DNA from: Cellulophaga tyrosinoxydans
Lineage (GTDB): Bacteria > Bacteroidota > Bacteroidia > Flavobacteriales > Flavobacteriaceae
Assembly: GCF_900176415.1 (NCBI RefSeq)
Contig: NZ_FWXO01000003.1
Span: 1-64,000, forward strand
DNA length: 64,000 nucleotides
Direction: 5' to 3'
In this document: in pieces, positions 45,810 through 54,721 of the stretch
How the letters are laid out: each line of letters begins with the position of its first letter
How positions within the stretch are numbered: the stretch's first letter is position 1
Made by a program: the position numbers and the translations under genes
Notes under the pieces: model-generated
The model's database searches: none
What the model saw: only the letters and a program-made list of their open reading frames with translations
What the model was told of the DNA's origin: nothing

Positions 45810-47136
45810 CATTAAAACTAAGTATCCATTTTTTTGGTGCAAAAGAATCTTTTTCTTTTGCCAAATCCACATTAGGATCTACATAAGGCTGGCTCAATCT
45901 TCCATTTAAAGCAACGTAACTTTCTACATAAACCGCAATATCCTTTTTACCATTTTTCGAAAAATGATCTGCTAAATAGTGAGCGTATTGCAAAATAAAA
46001 TCGGGTTGCGTACTCATTTGCTTTTCCTGAAAAGATGTTAAAAAATCATTATTATTAATTAAAAATGACTTTCCACTAGTCTTGTCAACAACCTTAAATT
46101 GAGCATAGCCTGCTTTTTCCATTAACATTACTCGCCATGAAAAACGATACCCTTCTTCTGTCCAGAAAAGTTCATTTTTATAAAGTAAATAACGCCATGG
46201 CAAAAGTAATTGTATTAAAAGAAATAGCCCTATTATAAACAGCGGAATTTTACTAGTTGTTTTTTGTTTAGCTGTTATATTATCCAGTGGTTTTAATTTT
46301 AAAAGTTTTGAAGTCTTTGCAATTAACTTTTCGTGAAAACTACTATCAAAAAAAATTAAAGCGCTTACAATCATGACAAAAGGAAATACACCTATCGGAA
46401 ACAAAATACTTGTAAGTAAATGAAAAACCACTACCAGGAAGAAACCAAACCAACGTGTGGGTTTATATAGTAACAGAAATGGTATCATCAAATCATATAA
46501 TGCTCCTCCCCAACTAAAGGCATAATGCACCCATTCTTTTTGCAATAGATTTCCTAAAATGGGTAAATCATAATTTGAAGGCAACCATATTTTAAGGGGC
46601 ATAGCGTCTACCAACCAGTCACTATTTAATTTCGCTAAACCTGCATAAAAATATACTATGAATAGCATTACTTTTATACCATCTACATTCCACTTGGGAA
46701 TATACTCTTGGTTAATTGAGTTATCTAGATAGGCATCTAAAGAAAATCTCCCATTTGCAGGCAAAAAAATCATTAGAAAACTAAGACAGCTCACAAAATA
46801 ATAATGATTAAGATATGTGGTTTTATCCATCAATTCGATATAGGTAAAACATAAAAAAAAGATGATGATACTATATCTGTATTTATACCCTATTGCAATT
46901 AGAAACGAACTTATTAAACAAATAATGAATAAGGCGTAAGTATAAACGCCTAATGGCCTAATCCATTCAAAACCATAATAAGAAAAAAATAATTTAGGTT
47001 GAATATATAATTTATCTACCCAACCATAACTCAAAAACCGAAGAGTACTAAAAAACATCATCAATCCAAATAAAACACGAAAGACCGCTAAATTAGCGGC
47101 CTTAGTTTCTTTATTTAAATAAGCATTGAAATTCAT
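45790..47136 (-). CDS. HTTM / vitamin K-dependent gamma-carboxylase-like membrane protein
   Basis: 448 residues with several membrane segments in the first ~330. It shows features I recall from human GGCX: MDKTTYLNHYYF (103-114, His111 where GGCX has His160), FIVYFYAGLAKLNSDW (159-174, Lys169 where GGCX has catalytic-base Lys218), and a stretch at 237-256 (FHLLTSILFPIGVFPFVMI). Its C-terminal part (WTEEGYRFSWRVMLMEKAG ... GRLSQPYVDPNVDLA) also matches the GGCX luminal domain pattern. GGCX carboxylates protein glutamates using reduced vitamin K. Flavobacteria make menaquinone, so a similar reaction is conceivable but unproven. It starts 5 bp after the imelysin stop and overlaps the receptor gene. 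Confidence 0.82.
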   Translation of the reverse strand: MNFNAYLNKETKAANLAVFRVLFGLMMFFSTLRFLSYGWVDKLYIQPKLFFSYYGFEWIRPLGVYTYALFIICLISSFLIAIGYKYRYSIIIFFLCFTYIELMDKTTYLNHYYFVSCLSFLMIFLPANGRFSLDAYLDNSINQEYIPKWNVDGIKVMLFIVYFYAGLAKLNSDWLVDAMPLKIWLPSNYDLPILGNLLQKEWVHYAFSWGGALYDLMIPFLLLYKPTRWFGFFLVVVFHLLTSILFPIGVFPFVMIVSALIFFDSSFHEKLIAKTSKLLKLKPLDNITAKQKTTSKIPLFIIGLFLLIQLLLPWRYLLYKNELFWTEEGYRFSWRVMLMEKAGYAQFKVVDKTSGKSFLINNNDFLTSFQEKQMSTQPDFILQYAHYLADHFSKNGKKDIAVYVESYVALNGRLSQPYVDPNVDLAKEKDSFAPKKWILSFNDEIKGL

Positions 47137-47141
47137 ACCTA

Positions 47142-48263
47142 TTAATCTCCGTCAGCATCAACAAAATCCACATTAATACTTAGCGCCTGCAACATATCTA
47201 CCTTAAGTAAAATAACATTGCGCTGCAATTCATCGTAAGTAGCGGTCATTTTAGAATTATCTGTAGTAACTTGAAGTGCCAAATCATTCAACAACTCCTC
47301 TGCTTTTGACTTTGAAACATTGAATTGATTATTTATTAGCGCACTTAAATCGTCACCATTCTTTATAGTATTTAAAAAATCTAAATAAGATTTTAGACTT
47401 TCTCCTTCTGTCGTTGAAGTAAAACTTTTACCATTAAAAAAATCTTTAGAGGCTGTAATTGCAGCTAATAATAAATCTTTTCCAATTTCTTTACTATAAA
47501 AAGCTTCAACTTTTTCTGGTAATGGATCTGCAGAAAAAACTCCTGCAGGAATGCCAATTTTTCCAGCTCTTAACGATTTTTCGTAGTAAAAAAGAAAATC
47601 ATTAACCAACTTATCTACAGAGCCAGTAGCTGAAGAACTTGTGGCAGCCACAAAACTATTTCTATAACTACCTTCCCAATCATTTAAAACTGTTGTAGAC
47701 AACTCTAAAATTGTAGTTGTAAGTTTATTTAAATAACCGTTATAGCCCGTTGTAGCATCTGAATTATAATAAGCTACAATTTCAGCATCGGTCTCCGCCA
47801 AACCATTTATCATATAATCAATAGCCGGGAAACCTTGTATAGCAATATTTGATGGTAATGAAAAGTTATAGGTATTACTTGCTACATTTTCTTCTATTTT
47901 TTGAACGTCTGTAGGATATACGTTTAACCTATTTCTAAAGTTTAGTTCTTCTGCTTTACCAATTTCAAACATAGACACACTTTGAAAAGCCAAATAGGCA
48001 TTTTTCCATGCACTACGTAAACTTTGCAAATTTACTTCTGATGGGGATTCTGTGAATACCGTAGATGCCTGAACCATGGCCGCAACCTCTATATTAAATG
48101 CGTTATGCGCAGGAATAATAATATTATCTGCCCAATTTACAAGCATTGCACTCCGGTTGAAATTATCCTCAACTTCTGAGGTTCCACCTCCATTATCACT
48201 TGTTGAACAAGCAAATACTATTAAACTCAAAAAGATAAATCCTAATACTTTTGTTCTTTTCAT
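47142..48263 (-). CDS. imelysin-family (iron-regulated) lipoprotein
   Basis: About 373 residues from ATG 48263 (MKRTKVLGFIFLSLIVFAC), which gives a lipoprotein signal with Cys19; the longer frame adds seven residues before it. Mature imelysin-type helical protein: WADNIIIPAHNAF at the start, LRSAWKNAYLAFQSVSMFEIG, INVYP-like NRLNVYPTDV, GFPAIDYMINGL, and a second half with AGKIGIPAG. The classical imelysin GxHxxE motif reads G-F-P-A-I-D, so the usual His and Glu are replaced. Imelysins are periplasmic or surface proteins of iron-uptake operons (compare EfeO, IrpA); the exact ligand is unsettled. It is the second gene of the operon. Confidence 0.88.
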   Translation of the reverse strand: MKRTKVLGFIFLSLIVFACSTSDNGGGTSEVEDNFNRSAMLVNWADNIIIPAHNAFNIEVAAMVQASTVFTESPSEVNLQSLRSAWKNAYLAFQSVSMFEIGKAEELNFRNRLNVYPTDVQKIEENVASNTYNFSLPSNIAIQGFPAIDYMINGLAETDAEIVAYYNSDATTGYNGYLNKLTTTILELSTTVLNDWEGSYRNSFVAATSSSATGSVDKLVNDFLFYYEKSLRAGKIGIPAGVFSADPLPEKVEAFYSKEIGKDLLLAAITASKDFFNGKSFTSTTEGESLKSYLDFLNTIKNGDDLSALINNQFNVSKSKAEELLNDLALQVTTDNSKMTATYDELQRNVILLKVDMLQALSINVDFVDADGD

Positions 48264-48331
48264 ACTAACATTTTGTAACATCAAGCCTTATTTAATGAAA
48301 TAAGGCTTTGTATTTTATGTATTCTACTTTT

Positions 48332-49555
48332 TTATTCTACACTCGCTGCTTGAGCAACAGTAAAATCAAATTTCGCTGCAATTGCCGCTGAAATACTATC
48401 AATGGTAGTTGCCTTTAAATCCCAAAGACCATTTGCTCCATCGCCTAAAAGTTGCGAAAGTAATCCATCCACTTCTTGTTTGCTAAAATATGGACTAGTT
48501 GTTCCTGGTTTTCTTGTAAATCTAAGGCTGTAAATAAAACCATAAGCCTCAGACAATGCATGAAAAGAACCAGTTATTTGGTCGTTCTCAATTTTAGTTT
48601 TAGCTTGTTGAAGGTAGTATATACCTCTAACAGCAATAACCTTAGAAATATTTTCGCGAATTATTTCTGCTTGTTCATCACGAACATTATAATTTTTAGC
48701 AACAATAGCAGCTCTACCTAATTTAAAAGCTTCAAATATATCAGCTGCAATGGTAGCAAAATCTGAATCATCATTAACACGGCCTGTATACTCGTTTAAG
48801 AACTTATCATCTGAGCCAATGGTTAAATTTGGATTTGCAGCGTTGGCAGAAGTACCATAAATATACCCATAAGCTTCATCCCATTTATGCTCCATGCTTG
48901 TATAAGTTTTACCAGCTTCTAATACATCATTGTCATTATTTGAACGATTATTTTCAGCATCTAACACAGAAGTACTCAAATAGTTATTTAAAATTTGATC
49001 TACCATTAATGCACCTAATAATGATTTAGCGAACATTTGATTGTATTCTAAACCTTGTGCATTTATATATCTTGTAGAAGTACCATCTGCAATTTGACCT
49101 GCAACACCTGCGGAAGCAACTACGTCTTTATTAGGAAAAACTTCATTTATCTGCCCTTCGATATACGCAGCAAATTCACCTTTTATGATTGCAGACTCTG
49201 TGGTATTTGCTGCAAAAAAATCTGAAGAAGCAGCTACTTTACTCTCGATGCTCTTATCAGAACTGTTTAATTCAGTTAGTGAAAAATCTACTGCATCTTT
49301 TTCATGAGCGAACATAGCTTTTATAGAAGCTTCAGTTGCTGTATCAAAAGCCTTAAAGGCATTCGTAGTTTCACCAGCCATTAAAATTCTAGTAGTTTGC
49401 CCATCAAAACTAACTGTAGAAGCACCGTCTCTTTCAAAAGTATACAATGCTGGATTTAAAATCTCTTTGCTATTATCCCCAGAATTGTTATCATCTTTAT
49501 CACAAGAAACAAATAACAGTGCTGAACAAAGTACTAGTAAAATATTTTTTTTCAT
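48332..49555 (-). CDS. DUF4856 family lipoprotein
   Basis: 407 residues with a lipoprotein signal MKKNILLVLCSALLFVSC (Cys18). The residues after the Cys (DKDDN) resemble the acidic lipoprotein export signal described in Capnocytophaga (QKDDE type), which suggests a cell-surface lipoprotein. The body matches the DUF4856 pattern that usually accompanies imelysin genes (LNPALYTFERDGASTVSFDGQTTRI ... MEHKWDEAYGYIYG ... YYLQQAKTKIENDQITGSFHALSEAYGFIYSLRF). Imelysin-like helical architecture is inferred. First gene of the operon, with a promoter just upstream. Confidence 0.85.
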   Translation of the reverse strand: MKKNILLVLCSALLFVSCDKDDNNSGDNSKEILNPALYTFERDGASTVSFDGQTTRILMAGETTNAFKAFDTATEASIKAMFAHEKDAVDFSLTELNSSDKSIESKVAASSDFFAANTTESAIIKGEFAAYIEGQINEVFPNKDVVASAGVAGQIADGTSTRYINAQGLEYNQMFAKSLLGALMVDQILNNYLSTSVLDAENNRSNNDNDVLEAGKTYTSMEHKWDEAYGYIYGTSANAANPNLTIGSDDKFLNEYTGRVNDDSDFATIAADIFEAFKLGRAAIVAKNYNVRDEQAEIIRENISKVIAVRGIYYLQQAKTKIENDQITGSFHALSEAYGFIYSLRFTRKPGTTSPYFSKQEVDGLLSQLLGDGANGLWDLKATTIDSISAAIAAKFDFTVAQAASVE

Positions 49556-49599
49556 TATTAATTTTTATTAAGATTGAATTTAAATAAAATTTTCAGCTG

Positions 49600-49631
49600 C
49601 AAATCTAATATCAAAAAATATTTCGTGCAAA
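49600..49631 (-). promoter_or_regulatory. promoter of the DUF4856-imelysin-VKGC-receptor operon
   Basis: Minus-strand TTTG (49631-49628), 20 bp, TAGATTTG (49607-49600): both Bacteroidota promoter elements at normal spacing, about 45 bp before the DUF4856 start codon. Confidence 0.6.
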
Positions 49632-49632
49632 C

Positions 49633-49655
49633 TTATTTGTAATAAATCTAAATAA
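49633..49655. promoter_or_regulatory. candidate operator (AT-rich interrupted palindrome) next to the -33 box
   Basis: TTATTT-N11-AAATAA, an imperfect 23-bp palindrome directly upstream of the -33 element. Size and position would suit a Fur-type site for an iron operon, but the AT-rich background makes chance likely. Confidence 0.3.
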
Positions 49656-49669
49656 ATTTAGTGCGCATT

Positions 49670-49698
49670 AAAAAAAAGTAATAATCTACACTTTTTTT
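49670..49698 (-). terminator. weak AT-rich hairpin after the HMG-CoA lyase-like gene
   Basis: AAAAAAAGT ... ACTTTTTTT with a ~10-nt loop, about 15 bp after the stop codon on the minus strand. The stem has only one G-C pair, so it is a poor terminator. Confidence 0.3.
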
Positions 49699-49710
49699 AG
49701 CAATAAAAAT

Positions 49711-50577
49711 TTAATGATAGACCGAAAACAAATCCGTAGCCTTATTAAATGCTGCCTCAAATACCATCCAATTAACATTGGTATCTGCCTTTTCTGAAGT
49801 GAAGTATGAAAGTATTTTTTCAGTGGGCATATTTCCTGTAAGATCATCTTTTGCCATAGGACATCCGCCAAAACCTTGAATTGCTCCATCAAATCTTCTG
49901 CAACCCGATTTATAAGCGGCATCAATTTTCTCATGCCATTTGGTTGGTGTGGTATGCAAATGTGCACCAAATTCTATATGCGGGTATTTTGGAATAAGAT
50001 TAGAAAATAAATATGTTATTTCCTCAGGGGTTGATGTTCCTACAGTATCTGATAAGGACAAAATATCTACACCCATTGCTGCCAACTTCTCGGTCCATTC
50101 GCCAACTATTTCAACATTCCAAGGATCTCCATATGGGTTACCAAATCCCATGGAAATATAGGTAACTACTCTTTTGTTGGCTTTATCAGAAATTTCTAAT
50201 ATTTCCTTTAAGGTGTCTACAGACTCGGCAATAGTTTTATGTGTATTTCGCATTTGAAAATTCTCCGAAATAGAAAATGGATATCCTAAAAAATCTATTT
50301 TCTCTTGTACAACAGCATCTTCTGCGCCTCGAACATTCGCAACAATCCCCAATAATTTACTTTTAGTTTTCGACAAATCTAATTGTGACAATACCTCTGC
50401 CGTATCTGCCATTTGTGGAATTGCTTTTGGAGATACAAAACTACCAATATCAATAGTATCAAAACCACAGCCAAGTAAAGATTGAATGTATTTTACCTTT
50501 TGAGCCGAAGGAATAAAGGTTTTTATTCCTTGCATAGCATCTCTGGGGCATTCAATTATTTTTACTTTCTCTGACAT
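49711..50577 (-). CDS. hydroxymethylglutaryl-CoA lyase-like protein
   Basis: 288 residues, TIM-barrel HMGL-like family. The N-terminal motif is VKIIECPRDAMQGI (RD of the catalytic ECPRD/VGPRDGLQ motif). Downstream are FDTIDIGSFVSPKAIPQMADT, LSLSDTVGTSTPEEI, EFGAHLHTT (metal-ligand HxH) and the C-terminal Cys-loop GAIQGFGGCPMAKDDLTGNMPTE. It should cleave HMG-CoA to acetoacetate and acetyl-CoA in leucine breakdown, though 'AMQ' instead of 'GLQ' and lack of leucine-pathway neighbours leave some doubt about substrate. Follows the LysE-type gene by 33 bp on the same strand. Confidence 0.87.
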   Translation of the reverse strand: MSEKVKIIECPRDAMQGIKTFIPSAQKVKYIQSLLGCGFDTIDIGSFVSPKAIPQMADTAEVLSQLDLSKTKSKLLGIVANVRGAEDAVVQEKIDFLGYPFSISENFQMRNTHKTIAESVDTLKEILEISDKANKRVVTYISMGFGNPYGDPWNVEIVGEWTEKLAAMGVDILSLSDTVGTSTPEEITYLFSNLIPKYPHIEFGAHLHTTPTKWHEKIDAAYKSGCRRFDGAIQGFGGCPMAKDDLTGNMPTEKILSYFTSEKADTNVNWMVFEAAFNKATDLFSVYH

Positions 50578-50610
50578 AGGAATAGTTTTGTCTTAACACC
50601 AAAATTACCA

Positions 50611-51237
50611 TTATTTATTTGAAAAAAATAAATATATGGCAATGCCTATAAATACCACAATTTGTACCCATTTAAGAATTACTCCTATATTTTTATGTGA
50701 TTTTATATAGTAAGATACTGCACTGGACATAACAGCAATAAAGTAAAAAACTAAAAAAGAAACTAGTATAAATATAAAACCAAGTATATAAAATTGGTAT
50801 ACTGAAGACATTGTATTACTAAATAAAAAACCAGGGAAAAAAGCTAGGAAGAATATGGTAACCTTAGGGTTTAACACATTCATTATAAAACCTTGCTTAT
50901 ACAACTGCCCAGTGCTTTTATTTTCAATTTTCTGATTGCCAATTGTAATCTCAGCAGGACTTTTAAATACCATATAAGCCAAATAAAGTAAATACATGGC
51001 TCCAAATATTTTTATTCCTAAATAAATAAAATTCTTTTCTTTTATTAAAACAGAAACACCAAAAGCTAATAAAGTTGTATGTACCAAACAACCAGACACT
51101 AAACCTAAAGCCGTTGCGATACCATACTTTTTCCCATTAACAATACTCTGCATCAATACATAAATATTATCTGGCCCTGGTGAAATGGCTAATGCTGCGG
51201 AAGCAAGTATGAATGTCAAGAGAATTTCGTAGTTCAA
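50611..51237 (-). CDS. LysE family amino-acid exporter
   Basis: 208 residues with six hydrophobic segments. The signature ALAISPGPDNIYVLMQSIVNGKKYGIATALGLVSGCLVHTTLLAFGVSVL and GFIMNVLNPKVTIFFLAFFPGF are typical of LysE/RhtB exporters at the inner membrane. Substrate unknown. The start is TTG at 51237 (reads NYEILLTFILASAALA); upstream the frame is closed at 51267 with no ATG. It diverges from the Dabb gene across 92 bp. Confidence 0.9.
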   Translation of the reverse strand: MNYEILLTFILASAALAISPGPDNIYVLMQSIVNGKKYGIATALGLVSGCLVHTTLLAFGVSVLIKEKNFIYLGIKIFGAMYLLYLAYMVFKSPAEITIGNQKIENKSTGQLYKQGFIMNVLNPKVTIFFLAFFPGFLFSNTMSSVYQFYILGFIFILVSFLVFYFIAVMSSAVSYYIKSHKNIGVILKWVQIVVFIGIAIYLFFSNK

Positions 51238-51329
51238 CGCGAAGGTAATTAGTAGTAATTTGATTTAAAAGTAAGAATAAAATTAATTGCCAATGTTATT
51301 TCATATCTTTCATTCTAAAATCAAAACTA

Positions 51330-51746
51330 ATGAAATTTAAACTTTGTTTTACACTACTATTTTTATCCTTATTAATTACTAGTTTCACTTCTAACAAAAT
51401 CATCAACAAGGAAAATAGTAATATGGAAAATAAAAAAAACGACAGTCTACTTAGACATGTAGTTTTATTCAAGTTTAAAGACAACACGCCTTCAGAAAAA
51501 ATAAAAGAAATAGAAGAGGCCTTTAAAAATTTACCTAATAAAATTCCACAAATACAAGGTTATGAATGGGGTTTAAACAATAGCCCAGAAAATTTAAATA
51601 AAGGCTTTACACATTGCTTTTTATTGACTTTTAAGAGTGAAACGGACCGTGATATTTATTTACCGCATCCAGACCACAAAGCATTTGGAGCGATTCTTAC
51701 TCCTTATTTAGAAGATGTGTTAGTGGTTGACTATTGGAGTAATTAA
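51330..51746 (+). CDS. Dabb (stress-responsive alpha/beta-barrel) family protein, exported
   Basis: 138 residues: an N-terminal hydrophobic signal ([21 protein letters not shown]) and a ~95-residue Dabb domain ([26 protein letters not shown] ... [30 protein letters not shown] ... VLVVDYWSN). Dabb domains form dimeric ferredoxin-like barrels; catalytic roles vary and are unknown here. The gene overlaps the stop of convergent pyrD by 4 bp. Confidence 0.85.
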   Translation: MKFKLCFTLLFLSLLITSFTSNKIINKENSNMENKKNDSLLRHVVLFKFKDNTPSEKIKEIEEAFKNLPNKIPQIQGYEWGLNNSPENLNKGFTHCFLLTFKSETDRDIYLPHPDHKAFGAILTPYLEDVLVVDYWSN

Positions 51747-52783
51747 TAACCCCTTTCCAAAATTGCTTTATTAATTTTCTTCACTAAAGAAGGGCCTTCA
51801 TAAACAAACCCTGTCCAAAGTTGAATTAAATCAGCTCCAGCATCCAATTTTTCAAGCGCATCTTCAGCAGAATGAATACCCCCTACTCCAATTATAGGAA
51901 ATGCTTTATTGCTTTTTTCTGATAAAAACCGAATCACTTCGGTACTACGATTCTTTAATGGAGCGCCACTAACTCCACCAGCTTCCTCCAATAATAATTG
52001 ATGCGATTTTAAATTATCACGACTTATTGTGGTATTTGTGGCTATTATACCTTCAATTTTTGTCTCTGCCACAATATCAATAATATCTAACAACTGACTA
52101 TCGGTTAAATCTGGAGCAATTTTTAATAAAATAGGTTTTTCTTTAACCTGCTTTTTGGCAGCTAATTTGGTATTTGCTTTTTTAAGTTCAATAAGCAGTT
52201 TCGTAAGTGGCTCCTTATCCTGCAACTCTCGCAAACCAGGCGTATTTGGTGAGCTCACATTAACCACAAAATAATCTACTGAATCAAACAAAGCGTCAAA
52301 ACAAATTAAATAATCCAATGTAGCCTTGTCGTTAGGAGTTACTTTATTCTTACCAATATTACCACCAACAATTACGCGATGCTCTTTCTTTAATTCTTCG
52401 ACTGCCTCTAAAACTCCCATGTTATTAAAGCCCATTCTGTTGATAATAGCTTTATCATCAACCAATCTAAACAGACGTTTTTTAGGATTCCCATCTTGAG
52501 GCTTTGGGGTTAGCGTACCTATTTCTATAAATCCAAATCCAAAATCGGATAATTCATTATAAAGTTTAGCATTTTTATCAAATCCTGCGGCCAAACCTAC
52601 TGGATTTTTAAATGTAATTCCGAATAACTCACGTTCTAGTTTTTTATCCTCAATTACATAAATAGATCTTATGATTTTAGTAAGTCCTAATTTTCCAAAA
52701 AGTTTAATCATGAAAAACGAGAAGTAGTGTACTTTTTCAGGATCAAATAAGAAAAATATTGGGCGTAAAATAAGTTTGTACAT
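51743..52783 (-). CDS. pyrD: dihydroorotate dehydrogenase (quinone), class 2
   Basis: 346 residues from ATG 52783 ([23 protein letters not shown], the usual class 2 membrane-associating helix); a longer frame adds 11 residues. FMN/orotate motifs: [57 protein letters not shown] with the catalytic Ser of class 2, ATNTT, and GGVSGAPL. It oxidises dihydroorotate to orotate at the inner membrane, passing electrons to menaquinone, in pyrimidine synthesis. Single pyr gene here. Confidence 0.95.
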   Translation of the reverse strand: MYKLILRPIFFLFDPEKVHYFSFFMIKLFGKLGLTKIIRSIYVIEDKKLERELFGITFKNPVGLAAGFDKNAKLYNELSDFGFGFIEIGTLTPKPQDGNPKKRLFRLVDDKAIINRMGFNNMGVLEAVEELKKEHRVIVGGNIGKNKVTPNDKATLDYLICFDALFDSVDYFVVNVSSPNTPGLRELQDKEPLTKLLIELKKANTKLAAKKQVKEKPILLKIAPDLTDSQLLDIIDIVAETKIEGIIATNTTISRDNLKSHQLLLEEAGGVSGAPLKNRSTEVIRFLSEKSNKAFPIIGVGGIHSAEDALEKLDAGADLIQLWTGFVYEGPSLVKKINKAILERGY

Positions 52784-52868
52784 ACCAATGCTAAATTTAG
52801 ACAAAAATACAAACATCAGTCAGCAAGTTGACTACCTTACTTTATTTTTATTAACACTGTAATAAACG

Positions 52869-53282
52869 TTATTCCTCTTGTTTAGAAATCGGAGTTCTAT
52901 TTGCCGAAGTACACAATAAAACATACCGTTCGTATTGTTTTGCATTAAAAAGCGAAATTAACTTTTGATCATAAATAATAGTAGTTTCAAACATACTATC
53001 CTCTAGTGCCTTATGCTTTTTAGCAAGAATTAAAAGTTCATCTGGAGTACTCTGCGGATGGGTTTCAAGCAATTTTTTAACTTCGTTTTCTTGTAAATCT
53101 CTCTCCGAAATTAACTGAGTTCTCAAAGAATCTAGTGAATGTATTTGCTCCTTATTTAATTGAAAAGTTTTGGTGATATTCTCCACATTTTTACTCCCAA
53201 TATCTAAAATACAAGTCTGAGAAATGGCACTTACACTTAAAAAGGTCATTATAAATACCGATAACAAAAATTTAAAGTTCAT
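52869..53282 (-). CDS. small exported helical protein (Spy/CpxP-like arrangement)
   Basis: 137 residues with a signal peptide (ends AISQ). The mature part is mostly helical, with FQLNKEQIHSLDSLRTQLISERDLQENEVKKLL, an LxxxHKALEDSMFETTIIYDQKLISLFNAKQYERY stretch and two Cys (TCILDIG; LLCTSA). The 'L..eQ..kl..l' and 'L...LnpeQy..y' pattern recalls periplasmic Spy/CpxP-like or heavy-metal sensor proteins, but the match is weak and function is unknown. It lies upstream of pyrD on the same strand. Confidence 0.6.
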   Translation of the reverse strand: MNFKFLLSVFIMTFLSVSAISQTCILDIGSKNVENITKTFQLNKEQIHSLDSLRTQLISERDLQENEVKKLLETHPQSTPDELLILAKKHKALEDSMFETTIIYDQKLISLFNAKQYERYVLLCTSANRTPISKQEE

Positions 53283-53486
53283 TACTAAGAATTAGAATTT
53301 ACAGCTAATATAGACATAAGAACGTGTTTTTTGGCAAAAAAATATACTGCAGGTACAGCATTTTCAGAAATAAAAATCACAACCTTCATCCAAAGCTGGA
53401 AAATAGTATTTTCTGATAAAACTTTTAAAAAAGAATACCCTTTAGAAAAAATACTAAATTTCAAATTGTATTTTTATCAAAAAAAG

Positions 53487-54710
53487 ATGCAGCATATCAT
53501 AGATAGATTTTTAAGTTATGTGAAAATTGACACACAAAGTGATGCCAATTCTAATACCACACCTAGCACAACAAAACAATGGAATTTAGCTCATAAATTA
53601 GTGGATAATTTAAAAGACATAGGCTTACCAGAAGTTTCCATTGACGAAAATGGATATATTATGGCAACACTTCCTAGCAATGCTAGCAAAAGTAATATCC
53701 CCATCATTGGTTTTATCGCTCACTATGATACTTCGCCAGATTTTTCCGGTACAAATGTTAATCCACAAATCATTAAAAACTACGATGGAAAAGACATTAC
53801 ACTGAATAAAGGAAAAAATATAGTCTTATCTCCAGATTATTTTGATGATTTATTACAATACAAAGGTCAAACCATAATTACAACTGATGGTACAACCTTG
53901 CTTGGCGCAGATGACAAGGCTGGTTTAACAGAAATTGTCACTGCAATGGAATACCTAATAAACAACCCCGAAATTATACACGGTACTATTAAAATAGGCT
54001 TTACTCCAGACGAAGAAATTGGAAGAGGAGCACATAAATTTGATGTAAAGAAATTTGGCGCAGATTGGGCATACACTATGGATGGAAGTCAAATTGGAGA
54101 ACTAGAATACGAAAATTTTAATGCAGCTAGCGCAACTATAAATATTACAGGTAAAAGCGTTCATCCTGGGTATGCTAAAGGCAAAATGGTAAACGCCATT
54201 ACCATTGCTAATGAATTCATTACTTTTTTACCAGAAAATGAAGTTCCACAAAAGACAACTGGAAGAGAAGGATTTTTTCATGTACACAATTTTTCTGGTG
54301 AGATAGAAAAAGCCAAAATTGATTTGATAATTAGGGATCATGATAAAGTGAATTTTGAAGCACGTAAAGCACTAATGCATCAAATAAAAAAAAACTTATG
54401 CGCTAAACATGGTGACTTTATTGATCTTGAAATAAAAGATCAATATTTTAATATGAAAGAAAAAATAGCACCTGTAATGCACATTGTTGACATTGCAAAA
54501 AATGCAATGGAAGTTCTTGGAATTAAGCCCATTATAAAACCAATAAGAGGTGGAACTGATGGCTCTCAATTAAGCTATATGGGATTACCATGCCCTAATA
54601 TCTTTGCTGGTGGTCATAATTTCCATGGAAAATACGAGTATATTCCAGTAGAGAGCATGCAAAGTGCTGTTAAAGTGATTGTTAAAATTTGTGAACTCAC
54701 TGCCAAATAA
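53487..54710 (+). CDS. pepT: peptidase T (tripeptide aminopeptidase)
   Basis: 407 residues from ATG 53487 ([19 protein letters not shown]), the standard PepT length and N-terminus. An in-frame TTG at 53331 would add 52 unrelated residues and is rejected. M20B metal ligands: [10 protein letters not shown] (His-x-Asp), [23 protein letters not shown], and the final [11 protein letters not shown]. It removes the N-terminal residue of tripeptides in the cytosol. It is followed 11 bp later by the DUF1801 gene. Confidence 0.95.
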   Translation: MQHIIDRFLSYVKIDTQSDANSNTTPSTTKQWNLAHKLVDNLKDIGLPEVSIDENGYIMATLPSNASKSNIPIIGFIAHYDTSPDFSGTNVNPQIIKNYDGKDITLNKGKNIVLSPDYFDDLLQYKGQTIITTDGTTLLGADDKAGLTEIVTAMEYLINNPEIIHGTIKIGFTPDEEIGRGAHKFDVKKFGADWAYTMDGSQIGELEYENFNAASATINITGKSVHPGYAKGKMVNAITIANEFITFLPENEVPQKTTGREGFFHVHNFSGEIEKAKIDLIIRDHDKVNFEARKALMHQIKKNLCAKHGDFIDLEIKDQYFNMKEKIAPVMHIVDIAKNAMEVLGIKPIIKPIRGGTDGSQLSYMGLPCPNIFAGGHNFHGKYEYIPVESMQSAVKVIVKICELTAK

Positions 54711-54721
54711 AACTCAAAATC

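Noticed and set aside
45810-45872. Upstream extension of the TonB receptor
   Set aside because: It precedes a clear signal peptide with polar, basic residues; the ATG at 45809 or 45812 fits an exported protein.
53331-53486. Upstream extension of pepT from a TTG start
   Set aside because: The extra 52 residues match nothing in the family; ATG 53487 gives the standard PepT N-terminus and length.
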